Positions 45,964-55,379 of a stretch of 64,000 bases of DNA are shown piece by piece. The stretch comes from Pseudarthrobacter polychromogenes. Lineage in GTDB: Bacteria; Actinomycetota; Actinomycetes; Actinomycetales; Micrococcaceae. The stretch lies in contig NZ_BMKU01000012.1 in assembly GCF_014644495.1 (NCBI RefSeq), positions 61,112-125,111 on the forward strand, read 5' to 3'. The notes below the pieces were generated by a model. That model was not told the DNA's origin. It saw only the letters and a list, made by a program, of their open reading frames with translations, and searched no databases. Made by a program: the position numbers and the translations under genes. Within the stretch, counting starts at the first letter, position 1, and every line of letters starts with the position of its first letter.

Positions 45964-46265
45964 AGAAAACCTTTCTAGCGGTGGTCTGTGGAATCACCAT
46001 ACGGGCAACACCACTATGACCCTGTCAAGTCCGTGGTGAAAACCAAGCGCCACCACGGCCTGCAGAGTCTGTTAAGACAACTGCCGGAGCCGCTGTTATG
46101 TTCCCCGCGGGGTCCACGACTGTGCGCTCAATACACGGACCCAACCGGGTCTCGGCCTCCATTGTCTCATGTTTTCCCCGAATCGGGCCTCCCCGTCATT
46201 CGCCCACACCGGGTGTCCCCGCCGTCCAGCCCCGCCTGCCGCCGCTCCCCCGCCCCCGGGAGCGG
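45964..46265. other. 302-base spacer: rpoD upstream region
   Basis: No gene is recognised here. On the minus strand a perfect TTGACA (46023-46028) lies 60 bases upstream of the rpoD start, but no good -10 stands 16-18 bases further on. It presumably holds the rpoD promoter and leader and the end of DUF4192 transcription. Confidence 0.5.
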
Positions 46266-47516
46266 TCACGCCGCGTCCGGGCCGAACTTCTGCCAGGCAG
46301 CCTCCTTCCGTGCCGCCCAGCCGCAGAGTGTTCCGCGCCGGACCAGTTCCAGCAGCAGTTCCGCGAGGCGGTACCCGGGTTCTGCGTCAAGGGCCTGCCG
46401 GAGATAGGCCGCCGAGTAGGAGCCGCGGCCGCGGCACCAGGCAATCCAGCCCCTCCCCGTGAACGATGCAGCCGCCGCCCGGCCGCCAGCTGCGGCAAGC
46501 CGCCCAAGGACCAGGTCCAGGGCGTTGAGCCGTTCCCAGTCCGGGACGGCAGGTGCCACGCCCATCAGGACGTCCCCGTAGCCTGGGATGTCTGCACCCG
46601 GCGGTCCTTCCTGGGGCGGTCCTCCCTCCGCCGCACGGCCCTGCAGCCCATCCGCGGATGCCCAGGCCCCCTGAAATTCCTCCTGGGGCGCCACAGGGTC
46701 CAGCATGCATTCATCCCGGAAGAGCCCCAACTGCCCGGCACCGTCTTCGGCAGCTTGTGTGCCCGCTGCCGCCATCATCAGGACAGCATCCCGGTACGCG
46801 GGGACCAGCAGCGACGCCCGCAGGAATCCGTCGCGATCCGCCCCGGGCAGCCAGGCTTCCCCCTGGGGGCGGTTCAGCAGATCCCGCCAGATCCTGAGGA
46901 CCGCGTCGAACTGCGGCCTGCTTGGCCGGCGAAGGTCCAGTTGTGCGGACCACGCGGTTTCAGCCTCCCTGACGGCAGCCAGGTAGAGGCTTGAAACCGG
47001 AAGCGCGCGTGCCTGCTCCTCCGGCTGCGGGCCAACGCTGCTTCCGCGGTACACCATCTCGGCGTTCAGGGTGCTGTCACGGATCTGCTGCACTGGCCGG
47101 CCGGGGAGCGGGCAGCATGAAACATCCCTGCACCAGGCCTGCCGCCAGAAATCATCGCCGACGTACCAGGCTTCGCGGACTGGCATCCCGGCCCTTTCCA
47201 GCGTGGAGTCCAGTCCGGCCAGCAGACCGTCGTACCGGGACGGCGACGACGCGCTGCCGTTGCTGGTGAAGAACGCCAGCAATGTGCCGTCAGCTTCCTT
47301 GTCCGCTTCCAGGTAGCGGAGGACAGCCTGCAGGAATTTTGCCGGTGCGGCCAGGACCTCGGGTCCCGGCAGGTCCAGCCGGAGGGTAGCGCCAAGCCTC
47401 GTACCCTGCAGGGTCATCGCCACGAGGCTCTGCGCCGGCCAGTATCCGAGTGAGTGCGGAATGAAGCCCAGGATGTCTTCCGGGCTGCGGACTGTCAGGT
47501 GGTCTGGAGAAGTCAT
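46266..47516 (-). CDS. DUF4192 family protein
   Basis: A 416-residue soluble protein of an actinobacterial family of unknown function. The N-terminal signature LTVRSPEDILGFIPHSLGYWPAQSLVAMTL is strongly conserved in DUF4192, and the C-terminal helical half includes ARAAAASFTGRGWIAWCRGRGSYSAAYLRQAL. It is monocistronic, between rpoD and an MFS gene on the same strand. No catalytic motif is evident. Confidence 0.87.
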   Translation of the reverse strand: MTSPDHLTVRSPEDILGFIPHSLGYWPAQSLVAMTLQGTRLGATLRLDLPGPEVLAAPAKFLQAVLRYLEADKEADGTLLAFFTSNGSASSPSRYDGLLAGLDSTLERAGMPVREAWYVGDDFWRQAWCRDVSCCPLPGRPVQQIRDSTLNAEMVYRGSSVGPQPEEQARALPVSSLYLAAVREAETAWSAQLDLRRPSRPQFDAVLRIWRDLLNRPQGEAWLPGADRDGFLRASLLVPAYRDAVLMMAAAGTQAAEDGAGQLGLFRDECMLDPVAPQEEFQGAWASADGLQGRAAEGGPPQEGPPGADIPGYGDVLMGVAPAVPDWERLNALDLVLGRLAAAGGRAAAASFTGRGWIAWCRGRGSYSAAYLRQALDAEPGYRLAELLLELVRRGTLCGWAARKEAAWQKFGPDAA

Positions 47517-47616
47517 GGCTCCAGCTTCCGCCGCCCGCCGGCGCCGGTTAAGGACGGAAAGCGGCTATGTGCGGAAACCAGGCCTGTGGAGGACCAGTGC
47601 TAGTGGATGACCAGTG

Positions 47617-48966
47617 TCACTCGTCCGGGAGGGAGGAGCCGCGGCGCCGTGCAAGGTTTTCGCGCCGCTGGCGGGCCAGGGCGCTGCGCAGCGGTGGCAC
47701 AACCACACCCTGGGCGGCCATCTGCCGCCGCACTTTGCGCCGGCACACGAGCATGGCTGCTGCCCCGAACCCCAGCAGCAGGAACTGGACGCTCAGGGCG
47801 ATCCGGAAAGGATCCAGGCCGTAGAGGACGCCCTGGGAAAAGCCGCTGGCAAAAAGGATGTCCAGCACGAGCCCGATCAGGAAGATCGCCACGAGGGCGG
47901 CGATGAACCCGCCCACATTGACGATGCCCGTGGCCGTCCCGATCCGGTGTGCAGGGTTGAAGGTGCGGGCAAAGTCGAAGCCGATCATGGACCCCGGCCC
48001 GCCGACTGCGAGCACCACCACAAGACCGGCCAGCAGCCACAGCGGAGCACGGCCGGGGGTCAGCAGGACGGCGGCCCACGCGGCCGCAGTTGCGCCGGCG
48101 ATAAGCAGGACCATGGTGGAACGCCGCAGCGGGTGGCGGGAGACGAAGCGTCCGATGAAGGGTCCCACCGCCATCGCGGCGGCGACGTAGAGGGCCATCA
48201 GGGCCGCCACCGTTCCGGCGTCCAGGCCCTGCCCGGAGAGCAGGAACGGGTAGCCCCAGGTCATGGCGAACACGGTGCCGCTGAACTGGATGGTGAAGTG
48301 GCTCCAGAGCCCCAGGCGCGTCCCAGGCTGGCGCCAGGCCCGGGCCAGCGAGGCCCCGGTAGCCCGCAGCCCCTGCTGGGCCTGCGGGCGGGCGGTTCCC
48401 GGCGGGACGTCCTGCAGCAGCACCAGGGTCAGGACAACGGCGAGGGCTGACATCCCGGCCAGCATGAGGAACGCCGGGGTCCAGCCCGCGAGATGCAGGA
48501 CGAAGGCGAAGGGGATGACGCTGAACAGCTGGCCGAGCTGGCCGGACATGCCCGTCAGCTGCGTTACCAGCGGGACCCGGGCAGGAGCGAACCAGAGCGG
48601 AATCAGGCGGATCACGGAGATGAATGTCATGGCGTCCCCGGCGCCCACCAAAACCCGGCCTGCAACTCCCCCGGGAATGCTGTCTGCGAAGGCGAGCTGG
48701 AGCTGGCCCAGGCCCATAAGGACTGCGCCGCCGGCGATCATGGCACGGGAGCCGAACCTGTCCACCAGCAGCCCCACGGGAATCTGCAGCCCTGCATAGA
48801 CAAGGAGCTGCAGGACGGTGAAGAAGGAGATCGCTGACGCGCTGGCCTGGAACCTCTCGGTGGCCTCCAGTCCCACAACGCCAAAGGACGTGCGCTGCGC
48901 CACGGCCACCAGGTACCCGAAAATTCCGATGGTCCAGATAAGCCAGGCGCGGGGTGCAGTCACCAC
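47617..48966 (-). CDS. MFS transporter
   Basis: A 449-residue major facilitator protein with 12 predicted membrane segments. The loop 2-3 motif region (GLLVDRFGSRAMIAGGAVLMG) matches the MFS motif A pattern G-x-x-x-D-R-x-G-x-R. The C-terminal tail is Arg-rich and cytoplasmic. The starting Val-Thr (GTG at 48966) is followed by a second possible GTG. The substrate is unknown. Confidence 0.9.
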   Translation of the reverse strand: MVTAPRAWLIWTIGIFGYLVAVAQRTSFGVVGLEATERFQASASAISFFTVLQLLVYAGLQIPVGLLVDRFGSRAMIAGGAVLMGLGQLQLAFADSIPGGVAGRVLVGAGDAMTFISVIRLIPLWFAPARVPLVTQLTGMSGQLGQLFSVIPFAFVLHLAGWTPAFLMLAGMSALAVVLTLVLLQDVPPGTARPQAQQGLRATGASLARAWRQPGTRLGLWSHFTIQFSGTVFAMTWGYPFLLSGQGLDAGTVAALMALYVAAAMAVGPFIGRFVSRHPLRRSTMVLLIAGATAAAWAAVLLTPGRAPLWLLAGLVVVLAVGGPGSMIGFDFARTFNPAHRIGTATGIVNVGGFIAALVAIFLIGLVLDILFASGFSQGVLYGLDPFRIALSVQFLLLGFGAAAMLVCRRKVRRQMAAQGVVVPPLRSALARQRRENLARRRGSSLPDE

Positions 48967-49013
48967 TTCATTATGCCCGGGCGCCCGCCGCAGGCTTTTA
49001 TCGGTCCAGCCCT

Positions 49014-49952
49014 TTACTGGCCCGGGTTCTCCCGGGCCAGGTACGCCTCCACCGCAGCCCCGAGGTCGTCGGCGTTGGGCAGCTCATCGTTCTCGTCCGC
49101 CAGGAGCGACCGGCGGACCGTGCCCTCGGCCTTTTCGTCGTAGCGGGCCTCCAGCCGCGACACCACCTGCTGGACGTCCTCGGAAGCGTCGATCTGCTCC
49201 GCGATCTGGCGGCTCACCTCGCGGCCTGCTTCGCGGAGCCTGTCCGAGGGGAGCATCAGGGATGTGGCTGCGCCCAGGTATTCAAGGCCCGCGACGGCGG
49301 CGGTGGGGTATTCCGCCTCGGCCAGGTAGTGCGGCACATGGATCACGTAACCGGCCACGTTCCGTCCTGCCTCCACCAGGCGGAGTTCCAGGATGTGGCC
49401 CACGGCGGCGGGGACCTCGACTGTCGGCTTCCAGACGGAGATGCCCTCGATCAGGTCAGGGCGGTTGCCGTGCACTGTCACTCCCACCGGCCTGGTGTGG
49501 GGAACGGGCATGGGGATGGAATGGATCCAGGTCACCAGGTTCACGTCGAGTTTCTCCACGATACCCACCACGGCCCGTGCGAACCTCTCCCACTGCAGGT
49601 CCGGTTCGAAGCCTGCCAGCAGCAGGAAAGGCTTACCCAGCCCGTCCATCAGCCGGTACAGTGCCAGCCGGGGTTCCTGGTAATCCTGGAGGTGGTCCTC
49701 CACGAACGTCAGGTGCGGCCGGCGCGAGCGGTAGTCAATGAGTTGGTCCGCATCAAAAACGGCCACCGGCTCGGCGTCGAGGGAGTCCAGCAGTTCGGCA
49801 TTGATCTGCTTCACCACGTGCCCTGCGTCAGCGAAGCCTGTAAAGCCCATCACCAGGTTCAGTCCCCGGAGTTCAGGGCTGTGGAACAGCTCAATGTTGC
49901 TCGCATAGAGCGCATCGGGGTCCAGCAGTGAGCCGGAGATCCGTTCAAGCAC
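49014..49952 (-). CDS. PAC2 family protein
   Basis: A 312-residue soluble protein of the PAC2 (proteasome assembly chaperone 2-like) superfamily, common in actinobacteria. The core spans residues about 15-235 (LVMGFTGFADAGHVVKQINAELL, IDYRSRRPHLTF, YVIHVPHYLAEAEYPTAAVAGLEYLG) and is followed by a helical acidic tail. GTG start at 49952 with AAAGGAA 8 bases upstream. Function is not established for bacterial members. Divergent from pepA. Confidence 0.88.
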   Translation of the reverse strand: MLERISGSLLDPDALYASNIELFHSPELRGLNLVMGFTGFADAGHVVKQINAELLDSLDAEPVAVFDADQLIDYRSRRPHLTFVEDHLQDYQEPRLALYRLMDGLGKPFLLLAGFEPDLQWERFARAVVGIVEKLDVNLVTWIHSIPMPVPHTRPVGVTVHGNRPDLIEGISVWKPTVEVPAAVGHILELRLVEAGRNVAGYVIHVPHYLAEAEYPTAAVAGLEYLGAATSLMLPSDRLREAGREVSRQIAEQIDASEDVQQVVSRLEARYDEKAEGTVRRSLLADENDELPNADDLGAAVEAYLARENPGQ

Positions 49953-50210
49953 GGCATGTTCCTTTCATGGGTGTGGGTGGACATTCTGTACAACGCCCGG
50001 GGACAGCCGGGCATTCCGGCGCCGGCTGTGGCGCACCTCTCACGAAATTCACCAGCTCAGACAGGGACGGGCTACGATCGGAACTGGCCTGCCAGGCGGG
50101 CCCGCAGACACCCGGACTGCGTTCCGAACGGCCGTACCCGGGCAACCATGGCAGAGCGCCGAACATGCACCCCTGCCCGAACATCTTTCGAGAATCGAGG
50201 ACTGATCCGC

Positions 50211-51734
50211 GTGGTCAAGAATACTGAAATCAACCTTAGTACCCTCTCGCGGGACCTGAAGAAAAGCCCCAGTGACGCCGTCGTCATAGGCGTGGGGCAG
50301 GGTGCGGACGGACCGGTCCTCCTGGACAATCCGCTGACCGCCCGGTCCGCCGAGGCGCTGGCTGATTCCCTCAAGGCCCTCGGCATTACGGGCGCGGCGG
50401 ACCAGCTGGTGCGCCTCCCGGGCCTTCCCGAGACCGGCGCGGGCGTTTTGGTCCTCGCCGGGGTGGGCAAGGTATCAGCCTCGAAGCCACTGGCAGGGGA
50501 AGCCCTGCGGCGGGCAGCAGGCTCCGCCGTCCGCCAGCTCGCCGGCCTGGCCACGGTCGCCCTGGCATTCCCGACGGCGTCCCTCGCCGACGTCGAGGCC
50601 GTGGCTGAAGGTGCCGCGCTGGGCGCCTACTCCTTCAACGAGTTCCGGTCCTCCACGGACGGCCTGAAGGACCCCGTCCGCAACGCCGTGATTTTCACCG
50701 AACTGGCCGGCCAGAAGGAACTGGACGAGGTCCTCAAGCGGGCCACTCTGATCGGCAGGGCCGTCAACGCCACCCGGTCCCTGGTCAACCAGCCGCCAAG
50801 CCACCTCTATCCGGAAACCTTCGCCGACGCCGCGAAGGACCTCGCCAAGGGGCTGCCCGTCAAAGTGACCGTCTGGGACGAGAAGCGACTCGAGAAGGAA
50901 GGCTTCGGCGGCATCATGGGCGTGGGCAAGGGGTCGGCACGCCAGCCCCGCCTGGTGAAGGTGGAGTACTCCCCTGCCAAGGCAACCTCAAAGATCGCGC
51001 TGGTGGGCAAGGGCATCACGTTCGACACTGGCGGCATTTCCATCAAGCCGGCCCTGGGCATGGGCGACATGAAGAGCGACATGGCAGGGGCCGCCGTCGT
51101 CCTTAACACTGTCCTGGCCCTCGCGGGACTTGGCCTGCCGGTCAAGGCCACCGCCTGGCTCTGCATCGCCGAGAACATGCCCTCCGGTGCCGCCTCCCGC
51201 CCGGCGGACGTCCTCACGATGTTCGGCGGTAAGACCGTTGAGGTCCTGAACACCGATGCCGAGGGCCGTCTGGTGATGGCCGACGGCATCGTCGCCGCCA
51301 GCCGCGAGTACCCCGATGCCATCATCGACGTTGCCACCCTCACCGGTGCGCAGCTGATCGCACTGGGCAACCGGACCGCCGGCGTCATGGGAGCAGACAG
51401 CGTGACGGGGCCCCTCAAGGCAGCAGCAGACCGGGCCGGCGAGCTCGTCTGGCCCATGCCGCTCCCCGAGGAACTGCGCCCCAGCCTCGATTCGCAGGTC
51501 GCCGACCTCGCCAACATCGGCGAACGCCACGGCGGCATGATGACCGCCGCCGTTTTCCTCCGCGAGTTCGTGGGTAAGGGCAAGGACGGGGAACAAATCC
51601 CCTGGGCCCACATCGACATCGCCGGGCCCTCCTTTAATAACGGGAGCCCCTATGGCTATACGCACAAGCAGGGAACGGGCTGCACGGTCCGGACCCTGGT
51701 GGCGTACGTGGAGGACATCCTGGCTGCAGACTGA
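50211..51734 (+). CDS. pepA: Leucyl aminopeptidase (M17)
   Basis: A 507-residue two-metal cytosolic aminopeptidase. The N-terminal macro-like domain (about 1-170) is followed by the catalytic domain with LVGKGITFDTGGISIKP (metal Lys/Asp), the KSDMAGAAVV stretch and the signature NTDAEGRLVMADGI. The GTG at 50211 (MVKNTEINLS) is chosen because GAGGA at 50197-50201 precedes it and the frame further upstream does not read as protein. A stable hairpin lies downstream at 51761-51813. Confidence 0.94.
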   Translation: MVKNTEINLSTLSRDLKKSPSDAVVIGVGQGADGPVLLDNPLTARSAEALADSLKALGITGAADQLVRLPGLPETGAGVLVLAGVGKVSASKPLAGEALRRAAGSAVRQLAGLATVALAFPTASLADVEAVAEGAALGAYSFNEFRSSTDGLKDPVRNAVIFTELAGQKELDEVLKRATLIGRAVNATRSLVNQPPSHLYPETFADAAKDLAKGLPVKVTVWDEKRLEKEGFGGIMGVGKGSARQPRLVKVEYSPAKATSKIALVGKGITFDTGGISIKPALGMGDMKSDMAGAAVVLNTVLALAGLGLPVKATAWLCIAENMPSGAASRPADVLTMFGGKTVEVLNTDAEGRLVMADGIVAASREYPDAIIDVATLTGAQLIALGNRTAGVMGADSVTGPLKAAADRAGELVWPMPLPEELRPSLDSQVADLANIGERHGGMMTAAVFLREFVGKGKDGEQIPWAHIDIAGPSFNNGSPYGYTHKQGTGCTVRTLVAYVEDILAAD

Positions 51735-51760
51735 CCCCTTTGGCCGGGCCTCCGGCGTGC

Positions 51761-51813
51761 TGTCACGCGGCTTTGCGGGACCGGTGATCCCTGTGCCACA
51801 AAGCCGCGTGACA
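51761..51813. repeat. Large inverted repeat / nested hairpin between pepA and lpd
   Basis: A perfect 15-bp inverted repeat (TGTCACGCGGCTTTG, 51761-51775; complement at 51799-51813) encloses a 23-base loop that itself contains GGGA...TCCC. It follows pepA by 27 bases. There is no T tract, so it may be a terminator without one or a dispersed palindromic element. Confidence 0.75.
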
Positions 51814-51862
51814 CTCGACACAAGCGCTCCACAAACGTGGTGCCAGGGTGGAGCATGGATAA

Positions 51863-51924
51863 GTGGTTCGCTAAGGTGAACCACGGTAGTCACAAATGCA
51901 AGAGAATCGGCCTGCTGGCATAAT
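51863..51924 (+). promoter_or_regulatory. Probable lpd promoter region with short inverted repeat
   Basis: TGG-CATAAT (-10 at 51919-51924, extended type) lies 71 bases upstream of the lpd start. Upstream, GTGGTTC (51863-51869) and GAACCAC (51878-51884) form a 7-bp inverted repeat with an 8-base spacer, possibly an operator. No clear -35 is present. Confidence 0.45.
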
Positions 51925-51995
51925 CACGGCAGTGCAAGTTCCAAGACCAGATGATGCGCAGGATCGCGTCATCGTTCACGCGAGGGAGCGTTTTA

Positions 51996-53378
51996 GTGGC
52001 CGATCAGGCAACTGCGCAAGAATTCGACATCCTGGTACTCGGTGGCGGCAGCGGCGGATACGCCGCCGCGCTCCGGGCAGTACAGCTTGGCCTCACCGTC
52101 GGCCTCGTGGAGAAGGCAAAGCTGGGCGGCACCTGCCTCCACAACGGCTGCATCCCCACTAAGGCCCTCCTGCACTCGGCGGAGCTGGCCGACCACGCCC
52201 GCGACTCCGCCAAGTACGGCGTGAACGTCACCCTTGACAGCATCGACATCAACGCTGTCAACGCGTACAAGGACGGCATCATCGCCGGCAAGTACAAGGG
52301 CCTGCAGGGACTCATCAAATCCAAGGGCATCACCGTCATCGAAGGCGAAGGCAAGCTCCAGGGCACCGACAGCGTCGTGGTGAACGGCACCGCGTACAAG
52401 GGCAAGAACATCGTCCTGGCCACGGGTTCCTACTCGCGCACCCTGCCCGGCCTGGAGCTCGGCGGCAAGGTCATCACCTCCGACCAGGCCCTGACCATGG
52501 ACTTCATCCCCAAGAGCGCCATCATCCTCGGCGGCGGCGTCATCGGCGTCGAGTTCGCCTCGGTGTGGAAGTCCTTCGGCGTGGACGTCACCATCGTGGA
52601 GGGCCTGCCCTCGCTGGTTCCCAACGAGGACGCCACCATCGTCAAGAACTTCGAGCGTGCCTTCAAGAAGCGCGGCATCAAGTTCTCCACCGGCGTGTTC
52701 TTCCAGGGCGTCGAGCAGAACGACGACGGCGTCAAGGTCACCCTGGTGGACGGCAAGACGTTCGAAGCCGACCTGCTGCTGGTTGCCGTGGGCCGCGGCC
52801 CCGTCACCGCCAACCTCGGCTACGAGGAAGCGGGCATCACCATTGACCGCGGCTTCGTGATCACCAACGAGCGCCTCCACACGGGCGTCGGCAACATCTA
52901 CGCGGTGGGAGACATCGTCCCCGGCGTGCAGCTGGCGCACCGCGGCTACCAGCAGGGCATCTTCGTGGCCGAGGAAATCGCCGGCCTGAAGCCCGTGGTG
53001 GTCGAGGACATCAACATCCCCAAGGTCACCTACTCCGAGCCGGAGATCGCCACCGTGGGCTACACCGAAAAGGCCGCCAAGGAGAAGTTCGGCGAGGACC
53101 AGGTGCAGACCCAGGAATACAACCTCGCGGGCAACGGCAAGAGCTCCATCCTGGGCACGTCCGGCCTGGTCAAGCTGGTCCGGCAGAAGGACGGCCCCGT
53201 GGTGGGCGTCCACATGATTGGTGCCCGCATGGGCGAGCAGGTGGGCGAGGCCCAGCTGATCGTCAACTGGGAAGCGTACCCGGAGGATGTTGCCCAGCTG
53301 CTCCATGCCCATCCCACCCAGAACGAGTCCCTGGGCGAAGCCCACATGGCACTCGCCGGCAAGCCGCTTCACGGCTAG
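51996..53378 (+). CDS. lpdA: Dihydrolipoyl dehydrogenase (E3)
   Basis: A 460-residue FAD enzyme that reoxidises the dihydrolipoyl groups of 2-oxoacid dehydrogenases. FAD motif GGGSGGYAAALRA (about 17-29), redox disulfide Cys47/Cys52 in GGTCLHNGCIPTK, NAD motif GGGVIGVEFASVW, and the C-terminal HAHPTQNE with the catalytic His-Glu. The GTG at 51996 has GAGGGAG at 51982-51988; upstream in-frame ATGs at 51951/51954 have no such site. The E2 gene follows after 113 bases. Confidence 0.96.
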   Translation: MADQATAQEFDILVLGGGSGGYAAALRAVQLGLTVGLVEKAKLGGTCLHNGCIPTKALLHSAELADHARDSAKYGVNVTLDSIDINAVNAYKDGIIAGKYKGLQGLIKSKGITVIEGEGKLQGTDSVVVNGTAYKGKNIVLATGSYSRTLPGLELGGKVITSDQALTMDFIPKSAIILGGGVIGVEFASVWKSFGVDVTIVEGLPSLVPNEDATIVKNFERAFKKRGIKFSTGVFFQGVEQNDDGVKVTLVDGKTFEADLLLVAVGRGPVTANLGYEEAGITIDRGFVITNERLHTGVGNIYAVGDIVPGVQLAHRGYQQGIFVAEEIAGLKPVVVEDINIPKVTYSEPEIATVGYTEKAAKEKFGEDQVQTQEYNLAGNGKSSILGTSGLVKLVRQKDGPVVGVHMIGARMGEQVGEAQLIVNWEAYPEDVAQLLHAHPTQNESLGEAHMALAGKPLHG

Positions 53379-53401
53379 TCTCCCCAACACCCAAGGGCCT
53401 G

Positions 53402-53430
53402 GTGCACCCGGCACGGAATGCCGGGTGCAC
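53402..53430 (+). terminator. Hairpin between lpd and the E2 gene
   Basis: A perfect 12-bp stem (53402-53413 with 53419-53430) with a CGGAA loop begins 24 bases after lpd. There is no T tract. It may terminate or attenuate read-through into the E2 gene. Confidence 0.65.
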
Positions 53431-53491
53431 TAGGCTGGCCAAACGGCAGCAATCATCCGCACTAAAGATCAATAAGGAGAACGGGGACGAC

Positions 53492-55264
53492 ATGTCTGAA
53501 TCCGTTAACTTGCCCGCCCTCGGTGAGAGCGTCACCGAAGGAACCGTCACCCGCTGGCTTAAGCAGGTAGGTGACCGGGTAGAGGTGGACGAGCCGCTGC
53601 TCGAAGTCTCCACCGACAAAGTAGACACTGAAATCCCCTCTCCTGTAGCTGGCGTGATTGAGGAAATCCTGGTGGCCGAGGACGAGACCGCCGAGGTCGG
53701 CGCTCCCCTGGTCCGCATCGGGGACGGCTCCGGCGGCGGCGCACCCGCCGAAGAAGCGCCCGCCGAGGAGGCCCCCGCTGCCGAGGAAGCGCCGGCTCCC
53801 GCCGAAGCACCCTCCACCGAGGCGCCCGCTCCCGCAGAAGCACCTGCGCAGGAAAAGTCCGCACCCGAGGCACCGGCCGCCAGCGGCGAAAGCCACGACG
53901 TCACCCTGCCGGCCCTCGGTGAGAGTGTCACCGAAGGTACCGTCACCCGCTGGCTCAAGGCTGTTGGCGACGCCGTGGAGGTGGACGAGCCCCTGCTGGA
54001 GGTTTCCACCGACAAGGTCGACACCGAAATTCCCTCCCCCGTGGCCGGTACCCTCCAGGAAATCCGCGTCAACGAGGATGAGACCGCAGAGGTCGGATCC
54101 GTCCTTGCCGTTATCGGTTCAGGCGCTGCTGCCGCCCCGGCCGAAGCCCCCTCCACCGAGGCACCGGCCAAGGAAGAGCCCAAGGCCGAAGCACCGAAGG
54201 CTGAAGCACCCGCACCGCAGGCCGCTCCCGCCCAGGAAGCACCCAAGCAGGAAGCCCCCAAGGCTGCACCCGCTCCCCAGGCTGCTGCACCGGCGTCCGA
54301 AGAAGCTGCCCCGTCAGCAGGCGGATCCGACTCGGGCTATGTCACCCCCCTGGTCCGGAAGCTCGCCAACCAGCACGGCGTGGACATCACCTCCCTCTCC
54401 GGCACCGGCGTCGGCGGCCGTATCCGCAAGCAGGACGTCATCGCCGCAGCCGAGGCAAAGGCAGCTCCCGCCGCCGCGCCCGCAGCTCCGGCAGCGTCCG
54501 CCCCGGCAGCCTCCGCATCCGCGGGCCAGGCCGCTTCCTCGCTGCGCGGCACCACCCAGAAGGCCCCGCGCATCCGCCAGGTCATCGCCCGCCGCATGCG
54601 CGAGTCCCTCGAGGTCTCCACGCAGCTGACCCAGGTCCACGAAGTGGACATGACCAAGGTCGCCAAGCTCCGTGCCCGCGCCAAGAACTCCTTCCAGGCA
54701 CAGAACGGCGTCAAGCTGACCTTCCTGCCGTTCATCGCCAAGGCTGTCGCCGAGGCCCTCAAGCAGCACCCCAAGCTGAACGCTGCCTACGATGAGGACA
54801 AGCAGGAGATCACCTACCACAACGCCGAGCACCTGGCGATCGCCGTCGACACTGACAAGGGCCTGCTGGTCCCGGTCATTTCCGACGCCGGGAGCCTGAA
54901 CCTTGCGGGACTGGCAGGCAAGATCGCCGACGTTGCCGGCCGTACCCGCGACGGTAAGATCGGCCCGGACGAGCTGTCCGGCGGCACGTTCAGCATCACC
55001 AACATCGGCTCGGTCGGGGCCCTGTTCGACACCCCGATCATCAACCAGCCGCAGGTGGGCATCCTCGGCACCGGCGCCATCGTCAAGCGCGCCGTGGTGG
55101 TGGCGGATGAGAACGGTGACGATTCGATCGCCATCCGCTCCATGATGTACCTCTCCCTGACGTACGACCACCGCCTGGTGGACGGCGCGGACGCCGGCCG
55201 TTTCCTCCAGACCCTGAAGGCACGCCTCGAAGAAGGCGCCTTCGAAGCGGACCTGGGGCTGTAA
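53492..55264 (+). CDS. sucB: Dihydrolipoamide acyltransferase E2 (actinobacterial SucB/DlaT type)
   Basis: A 590-residue E2 core enzyme of a 2-oxoacid dehydrogenase complex. Two lipoyl domains carry the lipoylation lysines Lys43 and Lys175 in VSTDKVDTEIPSP. Ala/Pro/Glu-rich linkers follow, then a peripheral subunit-binding domain (VTPLVRKLANQHGVDITSLSGTGVGGRIRKQDV) and the catalytic acyltransferase domain with His560 in TYDHRLVDGAD. Databases often name this family SucB, but in Corynebacterium and Mycobacterium the orthologue is the pyruvate dehydrogenase E2. A purine-rich AAGGAGA precedes the ATG. Confidence 0.94.
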   Translation: MSESVNLPALGESVTEGTVTRWLKQVGDRVEVDEPLLEVSTDKVDTEIPSPVAGVIEEILVAEDETAEVGAPLVRIGDGSGGGAPAEEAPAEEAPAAEEAPAPAEAPSTEAPAPAEAPAQEKSAPEAPAASGESHDVTLPALGESVTEGTVTRWLKAVGDAVEVDEPLLEVSTDKVDTEIPSPVAGTLQEIRVNEDETAEVGSVLAVIGSGAAAAPAEAPSTEAPAKEEPKAEAPKAEAPAPQAAPAQEAPKQEAPKAAPAPQAAAPASEEAAPSAGGSDSGYVTPLVRKLANQHGVDITSLSGTGVGGRIRKQDVIAAAEAKAAPAAAPAAPAASAPAASASAGQAASSLRGTTQKAPRIRQVIARRMRESLEVSTQLTQVHEVDMTKVAKLRARAKNSFQAQNGVKLTFLPFIAKAVAEALKQHPKLNAAYDEDKQEITYHNAEHLAIAVDTDKGLLVPVISDAGSLNLAGLAGKIADVAGRTRDGKIGPDELSGGTFSITNIGSVGALFDTPIINQPQVGILGTGAIVKRAVVVADENGDDSIAIRSMMYLSLTYDHRLVDGADAGRFLQTLKARLEEGAFEADLGL

Positions 55265-55278
55265 CACCCGAACGCACA

Positions 55279-55339
55279 CGACGGCGGTGCAGGCAACAGC
55301 GGGATAACTCCCGGACGGCCTGCACCGCCGTCGTCGTTT
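55279..55339 (+). terminator. Terminator of the E2 gene
   Basis: A perfect 15-bp stem (55279-55293 with 55319-55333) begins 15 bases after the stop and is followed by TCGTTT. Confidence 0.85.
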
Positions 55340-55367
55340 AACTACTACAGGCCGTAGAATCTCTGGC

Positions 55368-55373
55368 TACACT
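55368..55373 (+). promoter_or_regulatory. Candidate -10 for leaderless small membrane protein mRNA
   Basis: TACACT lies 6 bases before the ATG at 55380; the sequence between (GGTCCC) has no ribosome site. Confidence 0.5.
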
Positions 55374-55379
55374 GGTCCC

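Noticed and set aside
51993..53414. A 473-codon open frame opposite lpd
   Set aside because: Antisense shadow of a clear dihydrolipoyl dehydrogenase.
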